Positions 1 to 6,437 of a DNA stretch of 14,961 nucleotides are shown here, in pieces. The notes beneath the pieces were generated by a model. It saw nothing but the letters and a program-made list of their open reading frames with translations. It was not told where the DNA came from and did not search any database. This stretch comes from Bacteroidales bacterium UBA3663 (lineage in GTDB: Bacteria > Bacteroidota > Bacteroidia > Bacteroidales > UBA3663), in contig DFJU01000043.1 in the NCBI GenBank assembly GCA_002373755.1, forward strand, positions 1 through 14,961. Direction: 5' to 3'. Positions within the stretch are counted from its first letter, which is position 1, and each line of letters opens with the position of its first letter. Position numbers and translations under genes: made by a program.

Positions 1-144
1 CCCGTTATGTAGGGGAAGGGAGTGGATACAATCTTTTTTCTATATTTTTCTCCCAAGGTGTAATGGGAGTGTAAATGCGTTTACATTTTTTGCCGATGTC
101 TCTTGTCCACTGTTTCATTCTACTCCCTTCCCCTACATAACGGG
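1..144. repeat. Intergenic inverted repeat with 23-nt arms
   Basis: The first 23 bases (1-23) are an exact reverse complement of 122-144, with a spacer of about 98 nt. The left arm touches the window edge, so the true repeat may extend further upstream. The right arm runs into a G-rich stretch (142-181) just past the 3' end of the receptor gene on the minus strand. No ORF with coding character lies between the arms. The spacer holds a smaller hairpin (CTCCCA at 51-56 pairing with TGGGAG at 64-69) and the terminator at 70-91. It resembles the G+C-rich intergenic repeats near birA in composition and location but does not share their core sequence. A REP/MITE-like element is the likely explanation. 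Confidence 0.7.
70..91 (+). terminator. Rho-independent terminator, plus strand
   Basis: TGTAAA (70-75), loop TGCG, TTTACA (80-85), then six T (86-91). The T-run lies on the plus strand, so it would end transcription of a gene entering from upstream of the window, converging on the receptor gene. Confidence 0.6.
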
Positions 145-195
145 GAAGGGCTGGGGATGGGGTCTGCGTGGGGTCGGGGAGAGGCTCTGTGTGGA

Positions 196-2622
196 TTACA
201 GCTTCACCGCCGCGCTTATCGACACCATCCTTCCTGTCAGGTAGTTCGGCACGGCATATTGCAGGTTGTTGATGGCCGTGACCCAATAGTAGGAATTGGT
301 GTTGTTGATGCCCAGTAGGTTGAAGAATTCGATGCCGGCCGACAGCTCACGCACCAAGGTCCATCGGCCACGATTCATGAACTTCGCATTGTTGGCGTTC
401 CAAACTCGCGTAGCGCCCAGATCGACGCGGCGGTAGGCCGGCGTGCGGAAGATGCCCGACTTGCGTCCGCCGATGGGGCTGTAGAACGGCAGTCCGTCGT
501 TCATCACGCCGCGCAGGTGCACCTTGTACGAGTCGTTGCCCGGCCAGAAGTCGCTGAAGAAGATGCCGAACGAATAGCGCTGTTCCGTCGGACGCGGTGT
601 CTTCAGCCCGTCGTAGGTCTCCTTGGCCTCCATCAGCGAGAGCGAGATCCACGAGTCGGTGCCGGGCACGAATTCGCCGAACAGCTTGAGGTCGATGCCG
701 GTGTTGAACGCCGTCCCCGTGTTGTGGCCGGCATAGACGATCTGCACGTTATCGACCGTGTAGGGAATGTATTGGCCGATGTGCTTATAGTATGCCTCGG
801 CCGTCAGCTTGAACGGGCGGTCGTAGGCGCGGAAGGTGTAGTCGCCGCCCACGATGAACTGGAAGCACCTCTGGCTGCGGATGTCGTCGTTCATGCGCAC
901 CATCGTGTTGCCATCGCCGTCCACGTAGCTCTGGCGGTATTCCTTGTAGAACGGCGCCTGATAGTACAGACCTGTGGCTACGCGAAAAACCGTCTGCCGC
1001 TCGCTGCTGTTCAGTGCGTCGGGCGTGTAGCGCAGCATGGCGCGGGGCGACAAGAGTGTCTCGCGGTTGAATGTCCAATGGCTCAGCCGCACGCCGCCCA
1101 GGACGAGCCATCGGCCGCCCAGCATATTCCAGCCGAACTGCTCCTGTGCGAAGGCCGAAATTCGCGTAGTCGTGTTGTCGTAGAACGAGTGCTTGTTGTA
1201 GATCATCTGCACCGTCTGGCCGTCGTGCGGCAGGGTGTAGCCCGACGAGTCGCGCCGTTCCCATTCGGCAATGCGGTCGTCGATGGCCTCGCGCTGCACC
1301 GTCGTGCCGTAGGTCAGCTTGCTGTGGCCGATTTGCGTCGCGCCCTTCACGCTCAGCGCCATGACCGATGCGTTCAGGTAGTTGCGCGCGTGCTGGTGGT
1401 AGGCTCCGACGCCCAGGCCGCTCTGTCCGCCGTCGGTCGCTTCGTCCAGCCAATATTCGCCGCTGATGTCGTAGGTCACCTCCTCGTCGGTGGCAAAGGC
1501 CGATGCCATGAGGCTCAGCTGCGTCTTTTTCAGACCTCGGTAGGTGAGGGTCAGCGCGCCGAAATAGGTGTCGAACTCGTCCTGTTCGTGGCCGTCGAAA
1601 TAGACCTTGAACCTGTGCGGGTCGTCCAATGTGCCGAACGACGTCTCGCGCGTCTTGGGCGTGAAGCGGTAGTCGTTGATGGCGATGTTGCCCAGCAGCT
1701 GCAAGTTCCATTGGCCGTTGAAATCATAGCCCAGCAGCGTCTGGTAATCGACGAACCGCGGGTCGTATTCGCCCTTCGTGTCGAGGCTCGACAGCATCGA
1801 GGCGTTCCGTTTGTAGCGCACGCCGTGCAGTTGCGAGAATTTTTGTGTCCGATGGCCCAGCGACACCGCGCCGCCCATGAAGTTGACGTTGGCCGATGCC
1901 TCAAACCGCTCCGGCTGCTTGTACGTGATGTCCAGCACCGACGACATCTTGTCGCCATACTCCGGCGAGAAGCCGCCCGTCGAGAAATCGACCTCCTTGA
2001 CCATCGCGGGGTTGATGAACGACAGACCCTCCTGCTGCCCGCTCGCGATGAGTTGCGGCCGATAGACCTCGATGCCGTTCACATAGACCAGATTCTCGTC
2101 GAACGAGCCGCCGCGCACCGAATATTGGCTCGACAGCTCGTTGTTCATCGTCACGCCGGCCATCGTGCCCAGCATGTCCTCCACCGCATTGCCCGAGGCC
2201 GACGGCACACGCGCGATGTTCTCCGCCTTCAGCCGCTCGGTGGTCGATGCCCGCTGCTGCCGCGCCGTCACCTCCACATCGTTGATGTAGGCCTGGTTGG
2301 TGCGCATCTGCACGTTGAGGATGATTTTCCGTTTTTCGTCCGATGAGCCTGCCGCGCTACGCGAGTTCAGTTTTTTTTCGACCCTCTTGAAGCCGATGCT
2401 GGTGAAGATGACCGTCAACGAATCGCTTTCGGGCACGTCCAACGAATATTCGCCCTTGAAGTTGGTCAATGTGCCGATGCCGCCGCGCGACAGGCGGACG
2501 TGAGCCATCTCGAGCGGTTCGCCGTTGTCGTCCACTACGCGACCTTCCAGACGTACGCCCTGGGCCGTCAGTGTGCACACTGACCACAATCCGATGATGA
2601 AAAGAAGAACTATTTGTTTCAC
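196..2622 (-). CDS. TonB-dependent receptor with N-terminal carboxypeptidase-like regulatory domain
   Basis: Outer-membrane beta-barrel receptor of 808 aa that should import a large substrate using TonB/ExbBD energy; the substrate cannot be read from sequence. Residues 1-20 form a signal peptide (Lys2, then a hydrophobic stretch ending LTA). Residues about 22-105 are a CarboxypepD_reg-like beta-sandwich (EGRVVDDNGEPL, then TLTNFKGEYSL). Residues about 125-235 are the plug domain, with the diagnostic YSVRGGSFDENLVYVNG near 167-183 and GGFSPEYGDKMSSV at its end. The remainder alternates aromatic and polar strands as a barrel. The start is GTG: an in-frame stop lies only five codons upstream and the signal peptide begins here. 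No TAnnTTTG promoter is evident upstream. No SusD partner lies next to it, so it is unlike a polysaccharide-utilization SusC pair. Confidence 0.9.
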   Translation of the reverse strand: MKQIVLLFIIGLWSVCTLTAQGVRLEGRVVDDNGEPLEMAHVRLSRGGIGTLTNFKGEYSLDVPESDSLTVIFTSIGFKRVEKKLNSRSAAGSSDEKRKIILNVQMRTNQAYINDVEVTARQQRASTTERLKAENIARVPSASGNAVEDMLGTMAGVTMNNELSSQYSVRGGSFDENLVYVNGIEVYRPQLIASGQQEGLSFINPAMVKEVDFSTGGFSPEYGDKMSSVLDITYKQPERFEASANVNFMGGAVSLGHRTQKFSQLHGVRYKRNASMLSSLDTKGEYDPRFVDYQTLLGYDFNGQWNLQLLGNIAINDYRFTPKTRETSFGTLDDPHRFKVYFDGHEQDEFDTYFGALTLTYRGLKKTQLSLMASAFATDEEVTYDISGEYWLDEATDGGQSGLGVGAYHQHARNYLNASVMALSVKGATQIGHSKLTYGTTVQREAIDDRIAEWERRDSSGYTLPHDGQTVQMIYNKHSFYDNTTTRISAFAQEQFGWNMLGGRWLVLGGVRLSHWTFNRETLLSPRAMLRYTPDALNSSERQTVFRVATGLYYQAPFYKEYRQSYVDGDGNTMVRMNDDIRSQRCFQFIVGGDYTFRAYDRPFKLTAEAYYKHIGQYIPYTVDNVQIVYAGHNTGTAFNTGIDLKLFGEFVPGTDSWISLSLMEAKETYDGLKTPRPTEQRYSFGIFFSDFWPGNDSYKVHLRGVMNDGLPFYSPIGGRKSGIFRTPAYRRVDLGATRVWNANNAKFMNRGRWTLVRELSAGIEFFNLLGINNTNSYYWVTAINNLQYAVPNYLTGRMVSISAAVKL

Positions 2623-2758
2623 GCGCGCGTATAAAACTCAAAATTTTGAAAGTCAGGGACATCGGCCACGACCGGAACACCTCGCGGAATCAGCTCCATC
2701 GGCCATAAAAGAACCGGAAATGGGGACTGAAAAAACTCTTGTTTTGCTCGAGCATCGT

Positions 2759-2810
2759 CCCTTTCACTTCCCTTTTATAACCCTTTTACTCCCCTTTTTG
2801 ACCCTTAATT
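2759..2810. repeat. 11-nt tandem repeat array upstream of the receptor gene
   Basis: Four units begin with CCCTTT at 2759, 2770, 2781 and 2792, exactly 11 nt apart, followed by a decayed unit at 2803. Read on the minus strand the unit is NNNNNAAAGGG. The array covers the last bases after the DUF721 stop and lies about 140 nt upstream of the GTG start of the receptor. The spacing is close to one helical turn, as expected of phased protein-binding sites, but a simple slippage repeat is equally possible. The rest of the 2623-2808 gap shows no gene or clear promoter, and carries two copies of the GGCCRATG word (2660, 2697). Confidence 0.6.
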
Positions 2811-3099
2811 AACGTATCACAACCGTTTTTATTACGTCCGACCCCAGTTTTTCGTTCAGCCGATGGGCAATCATGGTGCGGCGCATCATCAGTTCCGTCT
2901 TCAGCGACGGCGACTTCAGGTTGACGAACAGATAGCCGTTCTGGAGGAAGATGCGGTCGGTCTCTTTGGCAATTTTGTCGCCCAGCGTCTCCTGCCACAG
3001 CGAAGCGATGCGGTCGGCAAAGACCACATTGTCCAACTGCGTGATTTTCAGATATTGGCGCAGAATTTCAGCGACCGATTGTTCATTTCTTCTCTGCAT
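2809..3099 (-). CDS. DUF721 (DciA-like) protein
   Basis: Small 96-aa protein of the DUF721 family, which includes DciA, the ancestral bacterial loader/partner of the replicative helicase. The family pattern is visible: an N-terminal helix (SVAEILRQYLK), then a segment with Trp (IASLWQETLGDKIAKETDRIF), then the strand-rich core NGYLFVNLKSPSLKTELMMRR, and a closing hydrophobic strand. The ATG at 3097-3099 lies inside the end of recF, giving a 17-nt overlap, so the two are almost certainly cotranscribed and translationally coupled. Placement next to recF is usual in Bacteroidota and fits a replication/recombination role. The DciA function is inferred from the family and is not shown by any catalytic motif. 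Confidence 0.85.
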   Translation of the reverse strand: MQRRNEQSVAEILRQYLKITQLDNVVFADRIASLWQETLGDKIAKETDRIFLQNGYLFVNLKSPSLKTELMMRRTMIAHRLNEKLGSDVIKTVVIR

Positions 3100-4183
3100 A
3101 GGTTCCCTCTTCGACGGTGAAAAGTTTGTAGTCGCCCGACACCTTTTCGACGATGCGGTCGAGGTGTTCGCGGTTCGTGTCCGATATGAAGATCTGGCCG
3201 AAACGCTCGCTCGTCACGAGGCGGATAATCTGCTCCATGCGGCGGGCGTCGAGCTTGTCGAAAATGTCGTCGAGCAACAGGATCGGCGTGGTCAGTCCTT
3301 GGCGGCACAGGTAGTCGAACTGTGCCAGTTTGAGGCCGACGAGGAACGTCTTGTTCTGTCCCTGGCTGCCCACTTGCTTCATCAGGCAGTCGTCCAGCTG
3401 CATCACCAGCTCGTCCTTGTGGGCACCGCGTGTCGTGTAGCCCAACGCAAGGTCGCGGCTGCGCACCTCGTCGAGCATCGGCAACAATGAACCGCGCTCA
3501 AAGTGCGACGTGTAGGTCAGGCTGACGCGTTCGTGGCCTTGCGAAATCTGATTGTGAAACTCTTGGAACACAGGCACAAAGTCCTCCACAAAACTCTTGC
3601 GTGCCGCGTAGATGATTTGCCCGTAGTAGTCCATCTGCTCCTCCCAGATGCGGTAGAGGTTGATGTCGGCGCACGGCGGCTCCTGTTTCAGCAGTGTGTT
3701 GCGTTGGGCCAATGCCGTGTTGTAGCGCGTCAGGGCGTCCAGATACGGCTTGTTGAACTGCGCGATGACCATGTCCATCAGCCGGCGCCGCTCCTCGCTT
3801 CCGCCTTGCAGCAATGTGGCATCGGCCGGAGTGAGCATCACGATGGGGAGCAGTCCGATGTGGTCGGCCAGACGCTGGTAGTCCTTGCCTCCGCGCTTGA
3901 AACTCTTGCGTCCGCGCAGCTTGTATCCGCAGCGCACCTCTTCGGGCTGTCCGTTCAGTTCATATCGGCCATTGAGCAAGAAGAAATCCTCGCCGTGGGT
4001 GATGACCTGGCTGTCGGGCAAGCTGTTGAACGACTTGCAGAACGAGAGATAGTAGATTGCGTCCAGCAGGTTGGTTTTCCCCATTCCGTTGTCACCCACC
4101 AGACAGTTCACACCGGCTGAAAAGTCAATCTCCGCTTCCCGTATATTCTTGTAGTTTACGACCGATAAGTGCTCGAGTTTCAT
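3083..4183 (-). CDS. recF: DNA replication and repair protein RecF
   Basis: ABC/SMC-type ATPase of the RecFOR pathway, which loads RecA at single-strand gaps. The protein is 366 aa, the normal family length. Walker A is at residues 30-37 (GDNGMGKT), an ABC-signature-like stretch GSQGQNK at about 272-278, GAHKDEL just before it, and Walker B ILLLDD at about 301-306 followed by IFDKLD. The ATG at 4183 is chosen because MKLEHLSVVNYKNI matches the usual RecF N-terminus. A TTG six codons upstream (4201) would lie at or before the transcription start predicted from the TATATTTG element at 4207-4214. It is divergent from the TPR gene and overlaps the DUF721 gene by 17 nt. Confidence 0.95.
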   Translation of the reverse strand: MKLEHLSVVNYKNIREAEIDFSAGVNCLVGDNGMGKTNLLDAIYYLSFCKSFNSLPDSQVITHGEDFFLLNGRYELNGQPEEVRCGYKLRGRKSFKRGGKDYQRLADHIGLLPIVMLTPADATLLQGGSEERRRLMDMVIAQFNKPYLDALTRYNTALAQRNTLLKQEPPCADINLYRIWEEQMDYYGQIIYAARKSFVEDFVPVFQEFHNQISQGHERVSLTYTSHFERGSLLPMLDEVRSRDLALGYTTRGAHKDELVMQLDDCLMKQVGSQGQNKTFLVGLKLAQFDYLCRQGLTTPILLLDDIFDKLDARRMEQIIRLVTSERFGQIFISDTNREHLDRIVEKVSGDYKLFTVEEGTYAEKK

Positions 4184-4206
4184 GTTTTCATTGCTGTTCA
4201 ACGTGG

Positions 4207-4214
4207 CAAATATA
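4207..4214 (-). promoter_or_regulatory. -7 promoter element for recF
   Basis: On the minus strand this reads TATATTTG, a match to the Bacteroidota -7 consensus TAnnTTTG. It lies 23 nt before the recF ATG. A clear TTTG -33 element about 20 nt further upstream is not seen, so only half of the promoter is supported. Confidence 0.45.
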
Positions 4215-4264
4215 GCGAAATTCCTGTGGAAATATTACCGCTACGCGATTTTTGGGATAAAAAA

Positions 4265-4295
4265 GTTGGTCAGTTCGTGGGAAGTTGTAATTTTG
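4265..4295 (+). promoter_or_regulatory. Bacteroidota-type promoter for the TPR/ribH-like operon
   Basis: GTTG at 4265-4268, a spacer of 19 nt, then TAATTTTG at 4288-4295 (consensus TTTG-N20-TAnnTTTG). The predicted start near 4302 gives a leader of about 36 nt to the ATG at 4338. That excludes longer reading-frame extensions starting upstream of the promoter. Confidence 0.65.
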
Positions 4296-4337
4296 CACCG
4301 CTTTTTCCGAAAGTATTCAATAAACATTAACTATAAA

Positions 4338-4988
4338 ATGGCAACAAAACACAACCAAACTGCTGAAGAAATTCAGCCATCCAAGTCCGAACAATTCATT
4401 CAAAATAACGGTAAGACTGTCCTCTGCGTTCTTGCAGGCGTTATCGTCGTGCTCGCAGCTGCAGTCGGCATGAACAAGTGCAGCGAAAGCCGCAACGAGG
4501 AGGCTGCCAAGAGCGAAGCCCTCTATCAGGCCCAGTTCGATTTCGAGGCCGGCAACTATGCTGCTGCACTCGAAAACTTTGAAAGCGTCATCAGCGAATA
4601 TGGCTCGACCAAGTCGGGCAACATCGCCAAGGCATACGCCGGTCTCTGCCAGAAGCAGCTCGGCAACTTCGAAGAGGCCATCAACAACTTGAAGGATTTC
4701 GACGGATGCGACGCTGTCATCTCGCCGGCCATCCTTTCGGCTCTCGGCGACTGCTATGTCGAAAAGGAGAATCCTGACTACAGCGCTGCTGCAAAGGCTT
4801 TTGAGAAAGCTGCATCGGCCGCAAATTCTGCACAGTTCTCGCCTCTCTACCTCCGCAAGGCTGGTCTGGCCTACGAGAAGCTCGGCGACAATGCCAAGGC
4901 TCTCAAGGCTTATGAGACAATCAAGAATGTGTGGGCCGATTCCGATCTGGCCAACAGCATCGACAAGTACATTGTCCGTGTGAAGTAA
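4338..4988 (+). CDS. Membrane-anchored tetratricopeptide repeat protein
   Basis: Protein of 216 aa. An N-terminal polar segment is followed by one transmembrane helix at about residues 27-45 (TVLCVLAGVIVVLAAAVG) and then a helical-repeat domain. TPR-like pairs are visible at about 60-90 (ALYQAQFDFEAGNYAAALENF), 97-125 (AYAGLCQKQLGNFEEAINNL), 135-165 and 175-205 (KAGLAYEKLGDNAKALKAYE). The body is probably outside the cytoplasm with an N-in anchor, and should act as a scaffold for protein contacts; no enzymatic motif is present. The ATG at 4338 follows a good promoter by about 36 nt. The same gene beside recF and ribH is a recurring arrangement in Bacteroidales. The specific partner is unknown. 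Confidence 0.85.
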   Translation: MATKHNQTAEEIQPSKSEQFIQNNGKTVLCVLAGVIVVLAAAVGMNKCSESRNEEAAKSEALYQAQFDFEAGNYAAALENFESVISEYGSTKSGNIAKAYAGLCQKQLGNFEEAINNLKDFDGCDAVISPAILSALGDCYVEKENPDYSAAAKAFEKAASAANSAQFSPLYLRKAGLAYEKLGDNAKALKAYETIKNVWADSDLANSIDKYIVRVK

Positions 4989-5005
4989 AACTTAAATTCA
5001 TCAAT

Positions 5006-5479
5006 ATGAGCCCTGATCCTGCGGCGGCGGCACGCCCCGCAAATTTGGAAGACGCCACCGTCGGAATCGTAGTTTCCGACTGGCACAGTGAGTTGACAGG
5101 CGCAATGCTTGAGGCTGCAATCTCGACCTTGAAGCGTTGCGGAGTGGAGAACGACGACATTTTCGTGGCACATGTCCCTACCGTCATGGAACTGACATTC
5201 GCCGCCCGACAGATGTCGATGGTTCAGGAGCCGAAGGCTGTTATCATGCTTGGATGCAGTTCGCAGGACGAAGAACCGCAGTTCCAGAGCATTTCGCGGA
5301 GCATCGCGCACGGTTTCACAGAGTTGAACCTTCACAGCGATATTCCTTACATTTACGGAGTGTTCTTGACTTCCACTTTGGCTGAGGCAAGATATTGCTG
5401 CACGGCGTCGAAGGGTTCTGAATGTGCTGAAAAAGTTTTGAATATGGTCAACATGATGGCCAATTTGGTCGTCATCTGA
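5006..5479 (+). CDS. ribH: Divergent 6,7-dimethyl-8-ribityllumazine synthase homologue with altered active site
   Basis: Protein of 157 aa with the lumazine synthase fold, the family that condenses ArPP and DHBP in riboflavin synthesis. Matches: VGIVVSDWHSELTGAMLEAA (19-38, with the substrate-stacking aromatic as Trp26), Glu62, the IPYIYGVFLTSTLAEA strand-loop (113-128) and the KG-x2-CA helix start near 136-141. Mismatches: the VPGAFELP loop is VPTVMELT (57-64), the GAVIRGETPHF phosphate/catalytic loop is GCSSQDEEPQF (83-93) with Gln92 in place of the catalytic His, and the GTKAGNKG phosphate loop is shortened to CCTASKG. Start chosen at ATG 5006, 17 nt after the TPR stop; an upstream extension would overlap the TPR gene. 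It may be a low-activity or repurposed paralogue. Confidence 0.8.
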   Translation: MSPDPAAAARPANLEDATVGIVVSDWHSELTGAMLEAAISTLKRCGVENDDIFVAHVPTVMELTFAARQMSMVQEPKAVIMLGCSSQDEEPQFQSISRSIAHGFTELNLHSDIPYIYGVFLTSTLAEARYCCTASKGSECAEKVLNMVNMMANLVVI

Positions 5480-5486
5480 TGAAATG

Positions 5487-5512
5487 AATGCCGTTGCGTT
5501 GAGCACGGCATT
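5487..5512 (+). terminator. Weak hairpin after the ribH-like gene
   Basis: AATGCCGT (5487-5494) pairs with ACGGCATT (5505-5512) around a 10-nt loop, just after the stop codon and six bases before the tRNA. No T-run follows, so it may be a processing or attenuation hairpin rather than a full terminator, leaving the tRNA possibly cotranscribed. Confidence 0.35.
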
Positions 5513-5518
5513 ATATAT

Positions 5519-5591
5519 GCGGTAGTGGCTCAGTTGGTAGAGCATTGGCTTCCCAAGCCGAGGGTCGCGGGTTCGAGTCCCGTCTGCCGCT
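5519..5591 (+). tRNA. tRNA-Gly (anticodon CCC)
   Basis: A 73-nt cloverleaf. The acceptor GCGGTAG (5519-5525) pairs with CTGCCGC (5584-5590) with one G-U. The D arm is GCTC/GAGC. The anticodon stem TTGGC/GCCGA encloses the loop TTCCCAA, giving anticodon CCC, which reads the GGG glycine codon. The T arm GCGGG/CCCGT encloses TTCGAGT. The discriminator is T, usual for tRNA-Gly. CCA is not encoded. It starts 39 nt after the ribH-like gene. Confidence 0.95.
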
Positions 5592-5631
5592 CAATAGGTA
5601 TTCGCGTCGCCGTGACTCGGTCCGGGAGAAG

Positions 5632-5654
5632 CGAGTCACGTCTGCCGCTCAATA
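5632..5654 (+). pseudogene. Duplicated tRNA-Gly 3' end (remnant 1)
   Basis: These 23 nt match the T-arm/acceptor 3' end of the tRNA plus five following bases (5574-5596) at 22 of 23 positions. No matching 5' half is found upstream. The nine bases at 5632-5640 are an exact inverted repeat of 5611-5619, so the segment can fold on itself rather than as a tRNA. Confidence 0.6.
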
Positions 5655-5686
5655 ACGTCTTTGGATATCGTCCGAAGGCGTTTTTT
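5654..5686 (+). terminator. Rho-independent terminator for tRNA-Gly
   Basis: AACGTCTTTGG (5654-5664) pairs with CCGAAGGCGTT (5672-5682) over 11 base pairs including two G-U, with a 7-nt loop, and runs into six T (5681-5686). It ends the transcription unit containing the tRNA. Confidence 0.8.
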
Positions 5687-5695
5687 GGTGTAGTA

Positions 5696-5770
5696 TTCCC
5701 AAGCCTCGGGTCGCGGGATTGCTCCCTACGGTCGCGTCCACGGGATGCGAGTCACGTCTACCGCTCATTA
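5696..5770 (+). pseudogene. Degenerate tRNA-Gly copy (remnant 2)
   Basis: 5696-5718 matches the anticodon-loop to T-stem part of the real tRNA (5550-5572) at 20 of 23 positions, and 5748-5770 matches its 3' end (5574-5596) at 20 of 23. About 29 unrelated bases separate the two blocks and the acceptor/D-arm half is missing, so it cannot fold as a tRNA. It looks like the decayed second member of a tandem tRNA duplication. Confidence 0.6.
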
Positions 5771-5806
5771 AAAAAGGATATGTCAAATTGGCATATCCTT
5801 TTCTGT
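5771..5806. terminator. Bidirectional terminator between tRNA remnants and ridA
   Basis: AAAAGGATATG (5772-5782) pairs exactly with CATATCCTTTT (5792-5802) around a 9-nt loop. A/T-runs flank both sides, so it can stop plus-strand transcripts from the tRNA region and minus-strand transcripts from ridA, whose stop lies 33 nt away. Confidence 0.8.
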
Positions 5807-5834
5807 TCTTGTGGGTTTCGGTTTTGTCCGATGC

Positions 5835-6212
5835 TTATTCCGCGTAGGCCACGACCTCGATTTCGACCAATGCGCCTTTTGGCAACGTCTTCACGGCAAC
5901 GGCCGAGCGTGCAGGGAATGGCTTGCTGAAGAAGGTTGCATAGACCTCGTTCATGGCGGCAAAGTCGTTCATGTCGGCCAAGAAGACTGTCGTTTTGACC
6001 ACGTTGCTCATCTTCACACCGGCGGCCTCCAATACGGCCTTGATGTTGCTGAGCGATTGCTGCGTCTGTTCGCGGATGCCGCCTTCGACCAATGTGCCGG
6101 TGGCCGGATTGAGCGGAATTTGTCCGGAAGTGTAGATGAACTGGCCGACTTGGATGGCCTGACTGTAGGGGCCGATGGCTTGTGGAGCCGATGTTGTGCT
6201 GATTGTTTTCAT
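5835..6212 (-). CDS. ridA: RidA family reactive intermediate deaminase
   Basis: Cytosolic trimeric enzyme that hydrolyses reactive enamine/imine intermediates (such as 2-aminoacrylate) made by PLP enzymes, protecting those enzymes from damage. The 125 aa are full length for the family. Signature features are visible: AIGPYSQAI at 12-20, YTSGQIPLNP at 27-36, FLADMNDFAAMNEVY at 77-91, and PARSAVAVKTLPKGALVEIE at 100-119. This last stretch contains the carboxylate-binding Arg102 (Arg105 in E. coli RidA) and Glu118 (Glu120), which together mark the active, archetypal RidA subgroup. Start at ATG 6210-6212, with a TATCTTTG element 23 nt upstream. It is monocistronic, enclosed by the htpG terminator and the bidirectional terminator. 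Confidence 0.93.
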   Translation of the reverse strand: MKTISTTSAPQAIGPYSQAIQVGQFIYTSGQIPLNPATGTLVEGGIREQTQQSLSNIKAVLEAAGVKMSNVVKTTVFLADMNDFAAMNEVYATFFSKPFPARSAVAVKTLPKGALVEIEVVAYAE

Positions 6213-6234
6213 ATTTGTATCGTTAAAAACGTCG

Positions 6235-6242
6235 CAAAGATA
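6235..6242 (-). promoter_or_regulatory. -7 promoter element for ridA
   Basis: On the minus strand it reads TATCTTTG, an exact match to TAnnTTTG, 22 nt before the ridA ATG. No TTTG is seen at the expected -33 distance. Confidence 0.45.
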
Positions 6243-6368
6243 TTCGTTTTTGGCGACGATGTCTGTCGGACGGACAAGAAATCGCGTAGCGCGTCGTAAA
6301 AACGGAAAAATGTGCTATTCTACGTTGAAAAATAGAGAATAATTAGCCTGCAAGCATTCGCAACTGCG

Positions 6369-6409
6369 AAAAAAAAGTGCGCCAGTTGGAATCACTTCCG
6401 GCTGGCGCA
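6369..6409 (-). terminator. Rho-independent terminator of htpG
   Basis: TGCGCCAG (6378-6385) pairs with CTGGCGCA (6402-6409); the stem continues inward through two G-U pairs and GGAA/TTCC to a TCAC loop. On the minus strand the stem is followed by one C and eight T (complement of 6369-6376). It lies 29 nt past the htpG stop and is one of the strongest terminators in the window. Confidence 0.9.
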
Positions 6410-6437
6410 TCTACGTTTATATGGTTCTGGAAAATAC

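Noticed and set aside
517..2346. Long plus-strand open frame opposite the TonB receptor
   Set aside because: It mirrors the receptor codons, has an unnatural His/Arg/Val-rich composition and no family features; the minus-strand protein is clearly real.
4184..4201. TTG at 4201 as the start of recF
   Set aside because: The predicted transcription start is at about this point and RecF proteins normally begin at the MKLEHL position.
5696..5770. A second functional tRNA-Gly
   Set aside because: The 5' half (acceptor, D arm) is missing and the T arm is broken by unrelated bases.
5525..5929. 134-codon frame starting within the tRNA
   Set aside because: It runs through the tRNA gene, two terminators and into the antisense of ridA.
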